Assembly (NCBI RefSeq): GCF_001894925.1
Contig: NZ_BCXD01000013.1
Span: 62,001 to 126,000 of the forward strand
Direction: 5' to 3'
Origin: Rhodococcus rhodnii NBRC 100604
GTDB taxonomy: Bacteria; Actinomycetota; Actinomycetes; Mycobacteriales; Mycobacteriaceae
Length of the DNA: 64,000 nt
Shown: positions 7,945 through 16,388 of the stretch, piece after piece
Numbering within the stretch: position 1 is the stretch's first letter
How the letters are laid out: the number at the start of each line of letters is the position of its first letter
The notes under the pieces: model-generated
Seen by the model: the letters and a program-made list of their open reading frames with translations, nothing else
Told to the model about the DNA's origin: nothing
Database searches by the model: none
Translations under genes and position numbers: made by a program

Positions 7945-7992
7945 CGAGAAGAACCCTCGCCCCCGAATCGTTCGGGGCGAGGGTTCTTCTCG
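7945..7992. terminator. Long bidirectional hairpin between binding-protein gene and livF
   Basis: A near-perfect inverted repeat: arms 7945-7967 and 7971-7992 pair over about 22 bp with a single bulged C and a TCG loop. It lies between converging stops (7912 and 8013), so it can end transcription from both sides. Confidence 0.85.
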
Positions 7993-8012
7993 TTGCAGTT
8001 GCGGGGGAGCGG

Positions 8013-8816
8013 CTACTTCTTCTCGCTGCGACCGGCGAGCGTCCCGAGGTACAACTCGATCACCTTGGGATCGTTCATGAGGTTGCGGCCGGTGTCCGTG
8101 TAGGCGTTGCGTCCCTGATCGAGGACGTATCCGCGGTCGCAGATCTGCAGGCAGCGGCGGGCGTTCTGCTCGACCATGATCACCGAGACGCCCGCGGCGT
8201 TGATCGCCTTGCAGCGGATGAACACCTCGTCCTGGAACATCGGCGACAGTCCCGCCGACGGCTCGTCGAGCAGCAGCACCGACGGATCCATCATGAGCGC
8301 GCGCCCCATCGCCACCATCTGGCGTTCGCCGCCCGACAGCGCGCCGGCCTTGACCCCACGCCGTTCGGACAGCAACGGGAAGAGCTCCGACACGAACGCG
8401 AACCGCTCCGCGAACTTCTTGGGGCGCAGGTACATCCCCATCTCGAGGTTCTCGGCGATCGTCAGCGACGGAAACACGTTGTTGGTCTGCGGAACGTAGC
8501 CGAGCCCCTTCTGGACGAGGACGTGTGCGGGTTTCGACGTGATGTCGTCGCCGCGCAGTGTCACCGACCCCGAGCGGACGGAGATCAGCCCGAACAGGGT
8601 CTTGAGCAGCGTCGACTTGCCGGCACCGTTCGGTCCGATGATGCCGACGATCTCGCCGTCCCCGAGATAGAAGTTGCAGTCCTCGAGGATGTTCACGCCG
8701 GGGATGTAGCCGGCGACGAGCCCGTCCGCTCGCACGAGCGCGCCGTCGGCGAGCCGTGCGTGCTCGGCGGGGGTCGCCGCGAGTTCCGCCGGAGTGAGAT
8801 CGGGGTTCTCGCTCAT
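8013..8816 (-). CDS. livF: ABC transporter ATP-binding protein LivF
   Basis: A 267-residue ATPase of the LIV/HAAT branched-chain amino-acid importer. Walker A is GPNGAGKST (about 61-69), the Q-loop lies in GYVPQTNNVFPSLT, the ABC signature is LSGGERQMV (about 158) and Walker B is LLLDEPSAGLSP. The last, C-terminal gene of the livHMGF operon, its ATG overlaps the livG stop (ATGA). An N-terminal extension of about 30 residues precedes the ATPase core. Together with LivG it powers the LivH/LivM pore. The substrate class is inferred from family; urea (Urt) or amide uptake by the same architecture is not excluded. Confidence 0.92.
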   Translation of the reverse strand: MSENPDLTPAELAATPAEHARLADGALVRADGLVAGYIPGVNILEDCNFYLGDGEIVGIIGPNGAGKSTLLKTLFGLISVRSGSVTLRGDDITSKPAHVLVQKGLGYVPQTNNVFPSLTIAENLEMGMYLRPKKFAERFAFVSELFPLLSERRGVKAGALSGGERQMVAMGRALMMDPSVLLLDEPSAGLSPMFQDEVFIRCKAINAAGVSVIMVEQNARRCLQICDRGYVLDQGRNAYTDTGRNLMNDPKVIELYLGTLAGRSEKK

Positions 8817-9910
8817 CGGTCCCTGCTTTCGTCGTCGCTCGCGGACGCGGCGTGGCGGCCCTGCTGCGGCCGGGTCTGGTGCTGCGTGGTGTGGCCGATG
8901 TCGGGCTCGGCGAGATCGCCACCGGCTTCGAGGGTTTCGATCTCGGCGGCCTCGAGCTGCTCGGCGAGCACCGCGGTCTCGCCGACCGGCCGGCCGTGCT
9001 CGTCGAACTCGAGTGCCTGATCGTGGTGTGCACCGAGGTACGCGTCGACGACGGCGTCGTTCTGCGAGAGGCCGTCCGGAGTGGACTCGGCGATGACCGA
9101 ACCCTGCGCCATGACGACGACCCAGTCGCTGATGTCCCGGATGACGTCCATGTCGTGCTCGACGAAGACGACGGTCATGCCGTCGTCCCGCAGCGACTTG
9201 ATGTGGCCGAGCAGGCTCTGCGTGAGTGCGGGATTGACGCCCGCCATCGGTTCGTCGAGCATGACGACCGTCGGGTCCGTCATGAGCGCGCGCGCCATCT
9301 CGAGCAGCTTGCGCTGGCCACCCGACAGCGAGCCTGCGAGATCGTCGGACTTCGCGTCGAGCTTGAACCGCGCGAGCAGATCGTGTGCGCGCTCGGTGAT
9401 CTCTCGCTCCTGTTTGCGCCACACCCACGGAGCGAGTGTCGCGAGCATACGTTCGCCCTTCTGACCCGTCGCCCCGAGTTTGACGTTGTCGAGCACCGTG
9501 AGCTTCGACAGCGCCTTCGTGAGCTGGAAGGTCCGGACGACACCCTTGCGGGCGACCTGATGCGGATAGAGCTTGCCCAGGGGAGCGCCGTCCATCGACC
9601 ACGTGCCCGAGTCGGGGCGATCGAACCCGGTGAGCAGATTGAACAGCGTCGTCTTTCCGGCGCCGTTCGGCCCGATGAGGCCCGTGATGCATCCGCGCTG
9701 GATCTCGAGGTGGTCGACGTCGACCGCCTTGAGACCGCCGAACGTGCGGGTGATGCCGCTCGCGACGAGAACCGGATCGGGTTTCGCGGCTCCGGGTTCG
9801 CCCGGCACCTGCGCGAACAGGGCCGTGCGCGCTGCGGCGTCGAGCCGTACCCGGCCGTCGGGCGTCGGCGCCGGGAGGGTGCCGCCGTGGAGGGGGGTGT
9901 CGTCAGGCAT
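8813..9910 (-). CDS. livG: ABC transporter ATP-binding protein LivG with long C-terminal tail
   Basis: A 365-residue ATPase, longer than the usual 250-260 for LivG. After about 45 N-terminal residues, the core has Walker A GPNGAGKTT, the Q-loop segment VVRTFQLTKALSKLT, signature LSGGQRKLLEMARAL and Walker B VVMLDEPMAGVNP, then the LivG-type end VYLG-like AYLGAHH. About 70 further residues rich in Glu, Ala and Gln follow, with no recognisable domain (AEQLEAAEIETLEAGG, then a polar tail). The start overlaps the livM stop by 8 bases and the stop overlaps livF by 4, indicating one tightly coupled operon. Confidence 0.92.
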   Translation of the reverse strand: MPDDTPLHGGTLPAPTPDGRVRLDAAARTALFAQVPGEPGAAKPDPVLVASGITRTFGGLKAVDVDHLEIQRGCITGLIGPNGAGKTTLFNLLTGFDRPDSGTWSMDGAPLGKLYPHQVARKGVVRTFQLTKALSKLTVLDNVKLGATGQKGERMLATLAPWVWRKQEREITERAHDLLARFKLDAKSDDLAGSLSGGQRKLLEMARALMTDPTVVMLDEPMAGVNPALTQSLLGHIKSLRDDGMTVVFVEHDMDVIRDISDWVVVMAQGSVIAESTPDGLSQNDAVVDAYLGAHHDQALEFDEHGRPVGETAVLAEQLEAAEIETLEAGGDLAEPDIGHTTQHQTRPQQGRHAASASDDESRDR

Positions 9911-10892
9911 TCAGCTGCACCTCTCGCTTGTTGCCGAAGAGCCCTTGTGGGCGGAAGACCATGAGTGCAGCGATGAGCAGACCCAGCAGCACGTAGCGGA
10001 TCGCACCCACCTGCTGCTCGCTCAGCGCGAGGAGCGGCTCGGGTCCCGAGATCGCCTGTCGGAGAAGTGCATCGGGAATCGCGAGCAGGAACCAGAACAC
10101 CATCGCGCCGATCACGGGGCCGAAGACGGTCGCCGCGCCACCGAGAATGAGCGCACCGAACGCGAAGAACGTCTGCGCCGTCGAGTAGAAGTCGGGATTG
10201 ATCGACTTCGTCTGCAGGGCGTTGAAGATGCCGCCGAGCCCGCCGATCATGCCGCCGAGGACGAGTGCCTGCAGCTTGTAGACGAAGACGTTCTTGCCGA
10301 GGGCACGCGCGGCGTCCTCGTCCTCACGGACCGCCTTGAGGACGCGGCCCCACGGGCTGTGGGTGAGCAGATACACGAGACCGCACAGCAGGAGGACGAG
10401 CGTCCAGCCCACCACCATCGCCCACAGGTCGTCGCCGTAGAACCGGAGTCCGAGCAGACTGTACTGCCGGCCCGAGTCGAACGGGCTCATGCGGGTGAAC
10501 GGCTCGGCGAAGCCGAACAGGCCGTTGGTGGACCCGGTGACGGGGTCGGCAGCCGTCGACCGGAACGCGAGTCGCAGTATCTCGGACGCGGCGATCGTCG
10601 CGATCGCGAGATAGTCCGCACGCAGTCGCAGCGTCGGAATGCCGAGGACGACGGCGAGCAGGCCCGCGAGGGCGAGGCCGACGAGGATGCCGAGCCACAG
10701 CGGCTGGTCATACGTGACGGTCATGATGCCGACGCCGTACCCGCCGAGGAGCGCGAATCCGATCTGACCGAAATTCAGCAGTCCGGCGTACCCGAAGTGA
10801 AGGTTGAGCCCGATCGCGAGGAGAGCGTAGAAGATCGCCGACGGACCGATGAGCTGTGCGAACGAGACCTGGAGAGCACCGAGGATGTCCAT
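9903..10892 (-). CDS. livM: Branched-chain amino-acid ABC transporter permease LivM
   Basis: A 329-residue integral membrane protein with eight or more hydrophobic segments. The N-terminal signature HFGYAGLLNFGQIGFALLGGYG and the EAA-like cytoplasmic loop SPWGRVLKAVREDEDAARALGKN are typical of LivM. It forms the membrane channel with LivH; the binding protein encoded at 6581 docks on the outside and LivG/LivF on the inside. The start lies 6 bases after the livH stop, and its own end overlaps livG. The C-terminal GLFG is the common family ending, followed by NKREVQLNA. Confidence 0.92.
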   Translation of the reverse strand: MDILGALQVSFAQLIGPSAIFYALLAIGLNLHFGYAGLLNFGQIGFALLGGYGVGIMTVTYDQPLWLGILVGLALAGLLAVVLGIPTLRLRADYLAIATIAASEILRLAFRSTAADPVTGSTNGLFGFAEPFTRMSPFDSGRQYSLLGLRFYGDDLWAMVVGWTLVLLLCGLVYLLTHSPWGRVLKAVREDEDAARALGKNVFVYKLQALVLGGMIGGLGGIFNALQTKSINPDFYSTAQTFFAFGALILGGAATVFGPVIGAMVFWFLLAIPDALLRQAISGPEPLLALSEQQVGAIRYVLLGLLIAALMVFRPQGLFGNKREVQLNA

Positions 10893-10898
10893 CTGCCG

Positions 10899-12257
10899 TC
10901 ACCCGATCCTTTGCCGCGAGCCGAGGATGCCCTGAGGCCGGACGATGAGAATGAGGATCAAGATGAGCAGGCCTCCGATGTATTTGAGGTCCGGATCCAG
11001 CACGAGGGTCGACATCTGGACGACGACGCCGACGATGATGCAGCCGAGGAGGGCGCCGTACGCGGTGCCGAGTCCGCCGAGGGTGATGCCGGCGAACATG
11101 AGCAGCAGCAGTTTGAAGCCCATCTCCCACTGCACTCGTCCGGCGAGTTCGGACAGCCCGAAGAGCACGCCGCCGAGCGCCGCGAGGCCGCCGCCGAGGC
11201 CCCACACGAACAGGATCACGCGCTCGACGTCGATCCCCGACGACGCCGCGAGGTCGCGGTTGTCGGCGACCGCCCGCATTGCCTTGCCGATGCGGGTCTT
11301 CTGGAGCAGCAGCGCGACACCGATGAGCACGACGGTGCTGATGACGATCGTCGCGAGGTTGACGCTCGTGATCGCGAAGGGTCCCCATTCGTGCTGGACC
11401 TGGCCCTGGTAGTCGGCGTACGGCTGTGAGCGGTCGGAGAAGAAGATCAGGATGATGTAGCGGAGCGCGATCGCGAGCCCGATCGACACGACGAGCTGCG
11501 GGATGAGCCCGGTTCGCCGTTTGCGCAACGGTTTCCAGATGCCGAGGTTTGCGAGGGCGCCGATCGCGATGCCGACGAGGATCGCGAGGATCGTGGCGGG
11601 GATCAGCTGTATCCCGAACGTCACGTTGAACACCCAGGCGAACACCGCGCCGAGTGTGACGAGTTCGCCGTGCGCGAAGTTCGTCAGGCCGGTGGTGCCG
11701 AAGATGAGGCTGAGGCCGACGCCCGCGATCGCGATGACGAGCCCGAAGCGCAGGCCGTCGACGAGCAGTCGCAGCATCTGTTCCCACAGCGGGACCGCGT
11801 TCCCGGTACGGACCTCGCCGAACGAGAACACGACCGCGTTGATGCGTCCTTCGGCCACCTGGCGGTCGACCGCGCCCTGCACGCTCACGCCGTCGGGGAG
11901 GGTGTCGGTGTCGATCTCGAAGGTGTACGCGCCCGGCGGAACCACGAGTTCCCACCGCCCGCCCTCGGCGGACTCCGTGCTCGCCACCTCCGAGCCGGAT
12001 GCGTCGACGGCGCGCACGGTCACGCCGGTCAGACGCTCGCCGCCGTTGTTGAGACTGCCGCTCACCGGCACGCCGCCCGCAGCGGGAGCCTCGACCGCGC
12101 TGCCGGGATCGGGGGGTGGGGGGTCGGCGGGCTGAGCGAGAGCGCTGCCGCCGACCGTGAGGGCCGCGACGATGCCGAGAAACGCGATGACCAGTGCTCG
12201 GACGACGTGCCGGGCGCGTGGTATCGGGCCGTACTGCTTCGTTCGTGATGAAGCCAC
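10899..12257 (-). CDS. livH: ABC permease LivH fused to an N-terminal extracytoplasmic carboxypeptidase-regulatory-like domain
   Basis: A 452-residue product, about 150 longer than a normal LivH. Residues about 10-40 form a signal-peptide-like helix (VIAFLGIVAALTVGGSALAQ), then a proline-rich linker. Residues about 65-130 look like a beta-sandwich of the carboxypeptidase-regulatory/SpaA type (GGERLTGVTVRAVDASG, WELVVPPGAYTFEID). The permease begins at about residue 165 (WEQMLRLLVDGLRFGLVIA) with LivH hallmarks GTTGLTNFAHGELVTLGA and the loop TRIGKAMRAVADNRDLAASSGI. The start is the GTG at 12257, with GGAGG 7 bases upstream. It is the first gene of livHMGF, divergent from polA. The added domain should face the cell-wall side (inference). 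Confidence 0.9.
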   Translation of the reverse strand: MASSRTKQYGPIPRARHVVRALVIAFLGIVAALTVGGSALAQPADPPPPDPGSAVEAPAAGGVPVSGSLNNGGERLTGVTVRAVDASGSEVASTESAEGGRWELVVPPGAYTFEIDTDTLPDGVSVQGAVDRQVAEGRINAVVFSFGEVRTGNAVPLWEQMLRLLVDGLRFGLVIAIAGVGLSLIFGTTGLTNFAHGELVTLGAVFAWVFNVTFGIQLIPATILAILVGIAIGALANLGIWKPLRKRRTGLIPQLVVSIGLAIALRYIILIFFSDRSQPYADYQGQVQHEWGPFAITSVNLATIVISTVVLIGVALLLQKTRIGKAMRAVADNRDLAASSGIDVERVILFVWGLGGGLAALGGVLFGLSELAGRVQWEMGFKLLLLMFAGITLGGLGTAYGALLGCIIVGVVVQMSTLVLDPDLKYIGGLLILILILIVRPQGILGSRQRIG

Positions 12258-12433
12258 GCAGGTCCTCCGAAAGAGTAAGAGTTTCAGTTGTCGGGCACGA
12301 CGGGTGACGACCCTTCGCGCCGTGGGTGCAGAGACTGTAAACCGATCGCCGCGACTTTTCTCGGCGTGATGCGGAATAGGAGCGCCGGTGTGGCGCGCGG
12401 CGGTGTTCGCGCGGGAGTGTCGCCGCCGCTCCC

Positions 12434-12448
12434 TAGACTGGCGGTGTG
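12434..12448 (+). promoter_or_regulatory. -10 box placing polA transcription start at its GTG codon
   Basis: TAGACT (12434-12439) is followed by exactly six bases and then the polA GTG at 12446. With usual spacing the transcript would begin at the start codon (leaderless). No clear -35 hexamer and no Shine-Dalgarno is present. The 188-bp gap to livH must also hold the divergent liv promoter. Confidence 0.55.
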
Positions 12449-15241
12449 AGCCCTGCATCCCGATCGACTTCCGAGCCCGCGACGTCCGAGACCGTGACCA
12501 CCGAGACCGACGTACCCGGCGCCGCCGCGTCCGCGAATGTGCAGGCCGAAGCGGTGGCCGACGGGGAGCGGCCCACGCTGATGCTGCTCGACGGGCACTC
12601 GCTCGCGTTCCGTGCGTTCTACGCGCTGCCGGCGGAGAACTTCAAGACGGCGTCCGGGCAGACGACGAACGCCGTGTACGGGTTCACGTCGATGCTCATC
12701 AACCTCCTGCGCGACGAGAAGCCCACGCACATCGGCGCCGCGTTCGACGTCTCGCGCAAGACCTTCCGCGCCGAGTTGTTCGCCGCGTACAAGGCGAACC
12801 GGTCCGCCGCACCGGACGAGTTCAAGGGACAGGTCGAGGTCACGAAGGAGGTTCTCGGTGCGCTCGGGATCCCGGTGATGGCCGAGGAAGGATTCGAGGC
12901 CGACGACATCATCGCCACGATGACGGGGCAGGCGCGCGCGCTCGGGTACCGCGTGCTCGTCGTCACGGGCGACCGGGATTCGCTCCAGCTCGTCGACGAC
13001 GACGTGACCGTGCTCTATCCGCGCAAGGGCGTCTCCGATCTCACGCGCTTCACACCCGAGGCCGTCGAGGAGAAGTACGGCCTGACGCCGGTCCAGTATC
13101 CGGACTACGCCGCGTTGCGCGGGGATCCGAGCGACAACCTGCCGGGCATCCCGGGCGTGGGCGAGAAGACCGCGAGCAAGTGGATCCGCGAGTACGGCTC
13201 GCTCGAGGGGCTCGTCGAGAACGTCGACAAGGTCAAGGGGAAGGTCGGCGATTCGCTGCGCGAGAACCTCTCCGCCGTTCTGCTCAACCGTCAGCTGACC
13301 GAGATGGTCAAGGACGTGCCGCTGCCGTACACGCCCGATCAGCTCGGACTGCAGCAGTGGGATCGCGAGAAGATCCACGCGTTGTTCGACGATCTCGAGT
13401 TCAAGGTGCTGCGCGACCGGCTGTTCTCGACGCTCGCCCCCGCCGAGCCGGAGGCCGAGGAGGGCTTCGAGGTCAAGGGACGCGCACTCGCGCCGGGCGA
13501 GGTGGCGGCGTGGATCGAGGAGCATCTGCACGAGGGGGAGCGCGCGGGGCTCGCCGTCGTCGGCAGCCGCACCCCGTTCGGAGGTGACACCACCGCTCTC
13601 GGGCTGGCGGCCGCCGACGGTGAGGGCGCCTACATCGCGACCGAGTCCGCGACTCCCGAGGACGAGGCTGCGATAGGCCGCTGGCTCGCCGATCCCGCGT
13701 ATCCCAAGGCCCTGCACGAGGCGAAGTGGGCGATGCACGCGCTGCGTGGCCGCGACTGGATGCTCGACGGCATCTCCAGCGACACCGCCCTCGCGGCGTA
13801 TCTGGTGCGGCCGGGCCAGCGGTCGTTCAATCTGGACGATCTCTCGCTGCGGTATCTCCACCGCGAGCTGCGAGCCGAGGACACCAGCGACCAGCAGCTG
13901 TCGTTGCTCGACGAGGACGATTCCGACGTCAAGGCCGCGGAAGCCCAGATCCTCGCGGCGCGAGCCGTACTCGATCTGGCCGAGGCGCTCGACTCCGAGC
14001 TCGAACAGATCGAGTCGCTCCCGCTGCTCGCCGACATGGAGCTGCCGCTCTCGACGGTCCTCGCCGGCATGGAGTCGACAGGTATCGCGGTCGATCGTGA
14101 CCGTCTCCACGATCTGCAGAGCACCTTCGCCGCCGCGGTGAGCGCCGCAGCCGAGTCCGCCTACGGCGTCATCGGCAAGCAGATCAACCTCGGCTCGCCC
14201 AAGCAGCTGCAGGTCGTGCTGTTCGACGAACTGGGCATGCCCAAGACGAAGAAGACCAAGACCGGCTACACGACGGACGCCGACGCCTTGCAGAGTCTGT
14301 TCGAGAAGACGGGGCACCCCTTCCTCGAACACCTGCTCGCGCACCGTGATGCGTCGCGACTCAAGGTCACCGTCGACGGCCTGCTGAAGACGGTCGCCGA
14401 CGACGGGCGGATCCACACGACGTTCAATCAGACGATCGCCGCGACGGGACGGCTGTCGTCGACCGAACCGAACCTGCAGAACATCCCCGTACGCACCGAC
14501 GCCGGTCGGCAGATCCGCGACACCTTCGTGGTCGGCGACGGCTTCGAGACGCTGCTCACCGCCGACTACAGCCAGATCGAGATGCGCATCATGGCGCATC
14601 TCTCCGGCGACGAAGGCCTGATCGAGGCGTTCAACACGGGCGAGGACCTGCACAGCTTCGTCGGGTCACGTGCGTTCGGTGTGCCCATCGACGAGGTCAC
14701 ACCGGAGCTGCGCCGGCGCGTCAAGGCGATGTCCTACGGACTCGCCTACGGGCTCAGTGCTTTCGGGCTCGCCGCTCAGCTCAAGATCTCGACCGAAGAG
14801 GCGCGGGAACAGATGGACGCGTACTTCGCGCGATTCGGCGCCGTGCGCGATTATCTGCACCGCGTCGTCGAGCAGGCCCGCAAGGACGGGTACACGGCGA
14901 CGCTCTACGGCCGTCGGCGTTACCTTCCGGATCTCAACAGCGACAACCGGATTCGGCGTGAGAACGCCGAGCGTGCGGCTCTCAACGCGCCGATCCAGGG
15001 GACGGCCGCCGACATCATCAAGGTCGCGATGATCGAGGTGCAGCGCGCACTCGTCGCGGAAGGTCTGACGTCACGGATGCTCCTGCAGGTCCACGACGAA
15101 CTCGTCGTGGAGGTCGGTGACGGCGAACGCGAACGGGTCGAAGAGATCGTCCGCCGCGAGATGGCGAGCGCGATCGAACTGTCCGTTCCGCTCGACGTGT
15201 CGGTGGGTACGGGACGCAGTTGGGATGCCGCTGCCCACTGA
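12446..15241 (+). CDS. polA: DNA polymerase I
   Basis: A 931-residue polymerase for gap filling in repair and Okazaki fragment maturation. After about 45 Thr/Ala/Glu-rich residues, residues about 50-335 are the 5'-3' flap nuclease (LLDGHSLAFRAFYALP, GFEADDIIATM, VTGDRDSLQLV, GDPSDNLPGIPGVG with its helix-hairpin-helix). Residues about 345-530 are the degenerate 3'-5' exonuclease-like domain, as in mycobacterial Pol I, which lacks proofreading. The polymerase domain has motif A (TADYSQIEMRIMAHL), motif B (RRRVKAMSYGLAYGLSAFG) and motif C (LLQVHDELVVEV). The GTG start lies six bases after a -10 box. In M. tuberculosis rpsA follows directly; here a 10-kb block intervenes. Confidence 0.97.
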   Translation: MSPASRSTSEPATSETVTTETDVPGAAASANVQAEAVADGERPTLMLLDGHSLAFRAFYALPAENFKTASGQTTNAVYGFTSMLINLLRDEKPTHIGAAFDVSRKTFRAELFAAYKANRSAAPDEFKGQVEVTKEVLGALGIPVMAEEGFEADDIIATMTGQARALGYRVLVVTGDRDSLQLVDDDVTVLYPRKGVSDLTRFTPEAVEEKYGLTPVQYPDYAALRGDPSDNLPGIPGVGEKTASKWIREYGSLEGLVENVDKVKGKVGDSLRENLSAVLLNRQLTEMVKDVPLPYTPDQLGLQQWDREKIHALFDDLEFKVLRDRLFSTLAPAEPEAEEGFEVKGRALAPGEVAAWIEEHLHEGERAGLAVVGSRTPFGGDTTALGLAAADGEGAYIATESATPEDEAAIGRWLADPAYPKALHEAKWAMHALRGRDWMLDGISSDTALAAYLVRPGQRSFNLDDLSLRYLHRELRAEDTSDQQLSLLDEDDSDVKAAEAQILAARAVLDLAEALDSELEQIESLPLLADMELPLSTVLAGMESTGIAVDRDRLHDLQSTFAAAVSAAAESAYGVIGKQINLGSPKQLQVVLFDELGMPKTKKTKTGYTTDADALQSLFEKTGHPFLEHLLAHRDASRLKVTVDGLLKTVADDGRIHTTFNQTIAATGRLSSTEPNLQNIPVRTDAGRQIRDTFVVGDGFETLLTADYSQIEMRIMAHLSGDEGLIEAFNTGEDLHSFVGSRAFGVPIDEVTPELRRRVKAMSYGLAYGLSAFGLAAQLKISTEEAREQMDAYFARFGAVRDYLHRVVEQARKDGYTATLYGRRRYLPDLNSDNRIRRENAERAALNAPIQGTAADIIKVAMIEVQRALVAEGLTSRMLLQVHDELVVEVGDGERERVEEIVRREMASAIELSVPLDVSVGTGRSWDAAAH

Positions 15242-15289
15242 GGACGCCGGATCGGGGTCGGTGGTTCGGGCCGTGAGCGTCGGCGTCCG

Positions 15290-15348
15290 GCCGCCGGTCG
15301 AGCGCGTCGACCTGGCCCCGATTCCTCGTATCGCGCCGTCGGTGTCAG
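15290..15348 (-). pseudogene. 5' remnant of a second YbaB-family gene
   Basis: Just past the downstream LppA stop, the sequence repeats the first codons of the intact YbaB gene at 16321: it encodes TPTARYEE and then drifts out of frame (SGPGRRARPA versus LGAKVRRARS). The would-be ATG has become CTG (bases 15348-15346), and small deletions shift the frame. Similarity fades within about 60 bases, near the polA stop. This looks like the leftover of a third half-cassette. Confidence 0.65.
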
Positions 15349-15415
15349 GGCGTTGGTGTCGGTGGATTCGGAGTACCAGGATCGAAGGCGGCTTGGGGGA
15401 GGCGGCAACCGGTAT
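15322..15415. repeat. Direct repeat, copy A (LppA 3' end plus YbaB 5' end)
   Basis: This stretch matches 16295-16388 at a constant offset of 973 bases with only scattered substitutions. It spans the end of the downstream LppA gene and the beginning of the YbaB remnant. The constant offset shows that an LppA-YbaB unit of about 973 bp was duplicated in tandem. Confidence 0.8.
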
Positions 15416-15935
15416 TCGCGGTGATCACGGTGTTTCCGGCATCGATCAGGGTCAACGAGGTGCCCGCATCGCCAGAGAACCGAATATCCAGACTCCCGGG
15501 TTCGTCTTGGAAAGCGTGGCCTTCGTCGGCACCGAATTCGGCGCCGAGTTCACGAGCGCGCTGGACCACATCGGCGCGCACACGCTCGGGAATCGAGCCG
15601 GCCGCGACATAGTTCGGCAGCTTGACTCGCTTTCCTCGTGTCTGATCGTAGGGCCTGTGACAGCCGGACTGCCTTCGTTCGTCGACCCATTCCCATCGGA
15701 GGTCGGGAACCAAGCCGGTGATGTACGCGCCCAGCTCTTCCACGCTGCGCCTGCCCGCGGCTTCGCTCTTCTCGAGCGACGGGAGATTCTCGAGACGTGC
15801 TGCCGCGCGCGCTGTGTCTTCGGGCCCGGTGGCCTCATACGGGTTCGTCGATGCGCCGCACCCGGTGGCGAGAGCGGCCAGTACGAGGAGGATCGCTGTC
15901 GTTCGTGCTCGACTCGACGGGGCGTAGGTGTTCAT
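15345..15935 (-). CDS. LppA-like lipoprotein, downstream copy
   Basis: A 196-residue secreted lipoprotein. Signal peptide with lipobox LATGC (Cys26) after a basic N-terminus and the hydrophobic run TTAILLVLAALA. The mature part has NPYEATGPEDTARAAARL, PSLEKSEAAG, LRWEWVDE, CHRPYD and the ending TGCRLPQAAFDP, a pattern I associate with the LppA family of Mycobacteriales; function is unknown. Two further cysteines may pair. It is a paralogue of the protein encoded at 16318, and the two are alike along their whole length. The ATG at 15935 overlaps the stop of the YbaB gene (ATGA), which fixes the start. The mature protein should sit on the outer face of the membrane. Confidence 0.8.
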   Translation of the reverse strand: MNTYAPSSRARTTAILLVLAALATGCGASTNPYEATGPEDTARAAARLENLPSLEKSEAAGRRSVEELGAYITGLVPDLRWEWVDERRQSGCHRPYDQTRGKRVKLPNYVAAGSIPERVRADVVQRARELGAEFGADEGHAFQDEPGSLDIRFSGDAGTSLTLIDAGNTVITANTGCRLPQAAFDPGTPNPPTPTP

Positions 15936-16321
15936 CGGCGCGTACGGCGTCCGAGGGGGTCTCGCTGGATCACCGCCCACACGTCGTCTTCGTCGTCCGT
16001 CGACCCGCGAACCGGCGCCGTCGAGGGACTCGGGGCGTGAGCCTCGGTGAAGGTGGCGATTCGGGAGACCTGTTCGTCGTCGAGGACATCGCGCATGGCG
16101 GCATCGACGCGAGGTTGTTTGTCGCGTACTGCGGCCCGGTAGGCGGCCACAACGCTCCCGGGGGCCACTGAAGGGGGCCCGGTGATCGAGGTGATGGTGT
16201 TGTCGGCGGCCACCTCGACGGTGACGTCGCCGGATCGTCCTGTGCCGCGGATCGACTCGATTGTCGAACGCGCGCGCCTGACCTTGGCACCCAGTTCCTC
16301 GTATCGCGCTGTCGGTGTCAT
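15932..16321 (-). CDS. YbaB/EbfC-family protein (type VII secretion-associated type)
   Basis: A 129-residue protein. Residues about 5-90 fit the YbaB fold: an opening helix (ARYEELGAKVRRARSTIESI), the hairpin RGTGRSGDVTVEVAADNTITSITG, and a closing helix (AAYRAAVRDKQPRVDAAM). The rest is an acidic, disordered-looking tail (STDDEDD). Classical YbaB proteins bind DNA as dimers; in Mycobacteriales shorter relatives accompany ESX-type loci and their role is not known. Both ends overlap LppA-like genes by 4 bases, so the three are cotranslated. A truncated second copy of its 5' end survives at 15290-15348. Confidence 0.72.
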   Translation of the reverse strand: MTPTARYEELGAKVRRARSTIESIRGTGRSGDVTVEVAADNTITSITGPPSVAPGSVVAAYRAAVRDKQPRVDAAMRDVLDDEQVSRIATFTEAHAPSPSTAPVRGSTDDEDDVWAVIQRDPLGRRTRR

Positions 16322-16388
16322 GGCGTTGGTGTCGGTGGATTCGGAGTAACAGGATCGAAGGCGGCTTGGGGGAGGCGACAGCCGGTAT
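16295..16388. repeat. Direct repeat, copy B (LppA 3' end plus YbaB 5' end)
   Basis: Partner of 15322-15415 at an offset of 973 bases. It spans the end of the upstream LppA gene and the first codons of the intact YbaB gene. Here the YbaB start codon is ATG; in copy A the same position is CTG. Confidence 0.8.

Noticed and set aside
9573-11429. Long open frame on the plus strand opposite livG and livM
   Set aside because: It is a GC-rich shadow: composition is Arg/Glu/Asp-rich with no domain, while the minus strand carries clear transporter genes with correct overlaps.
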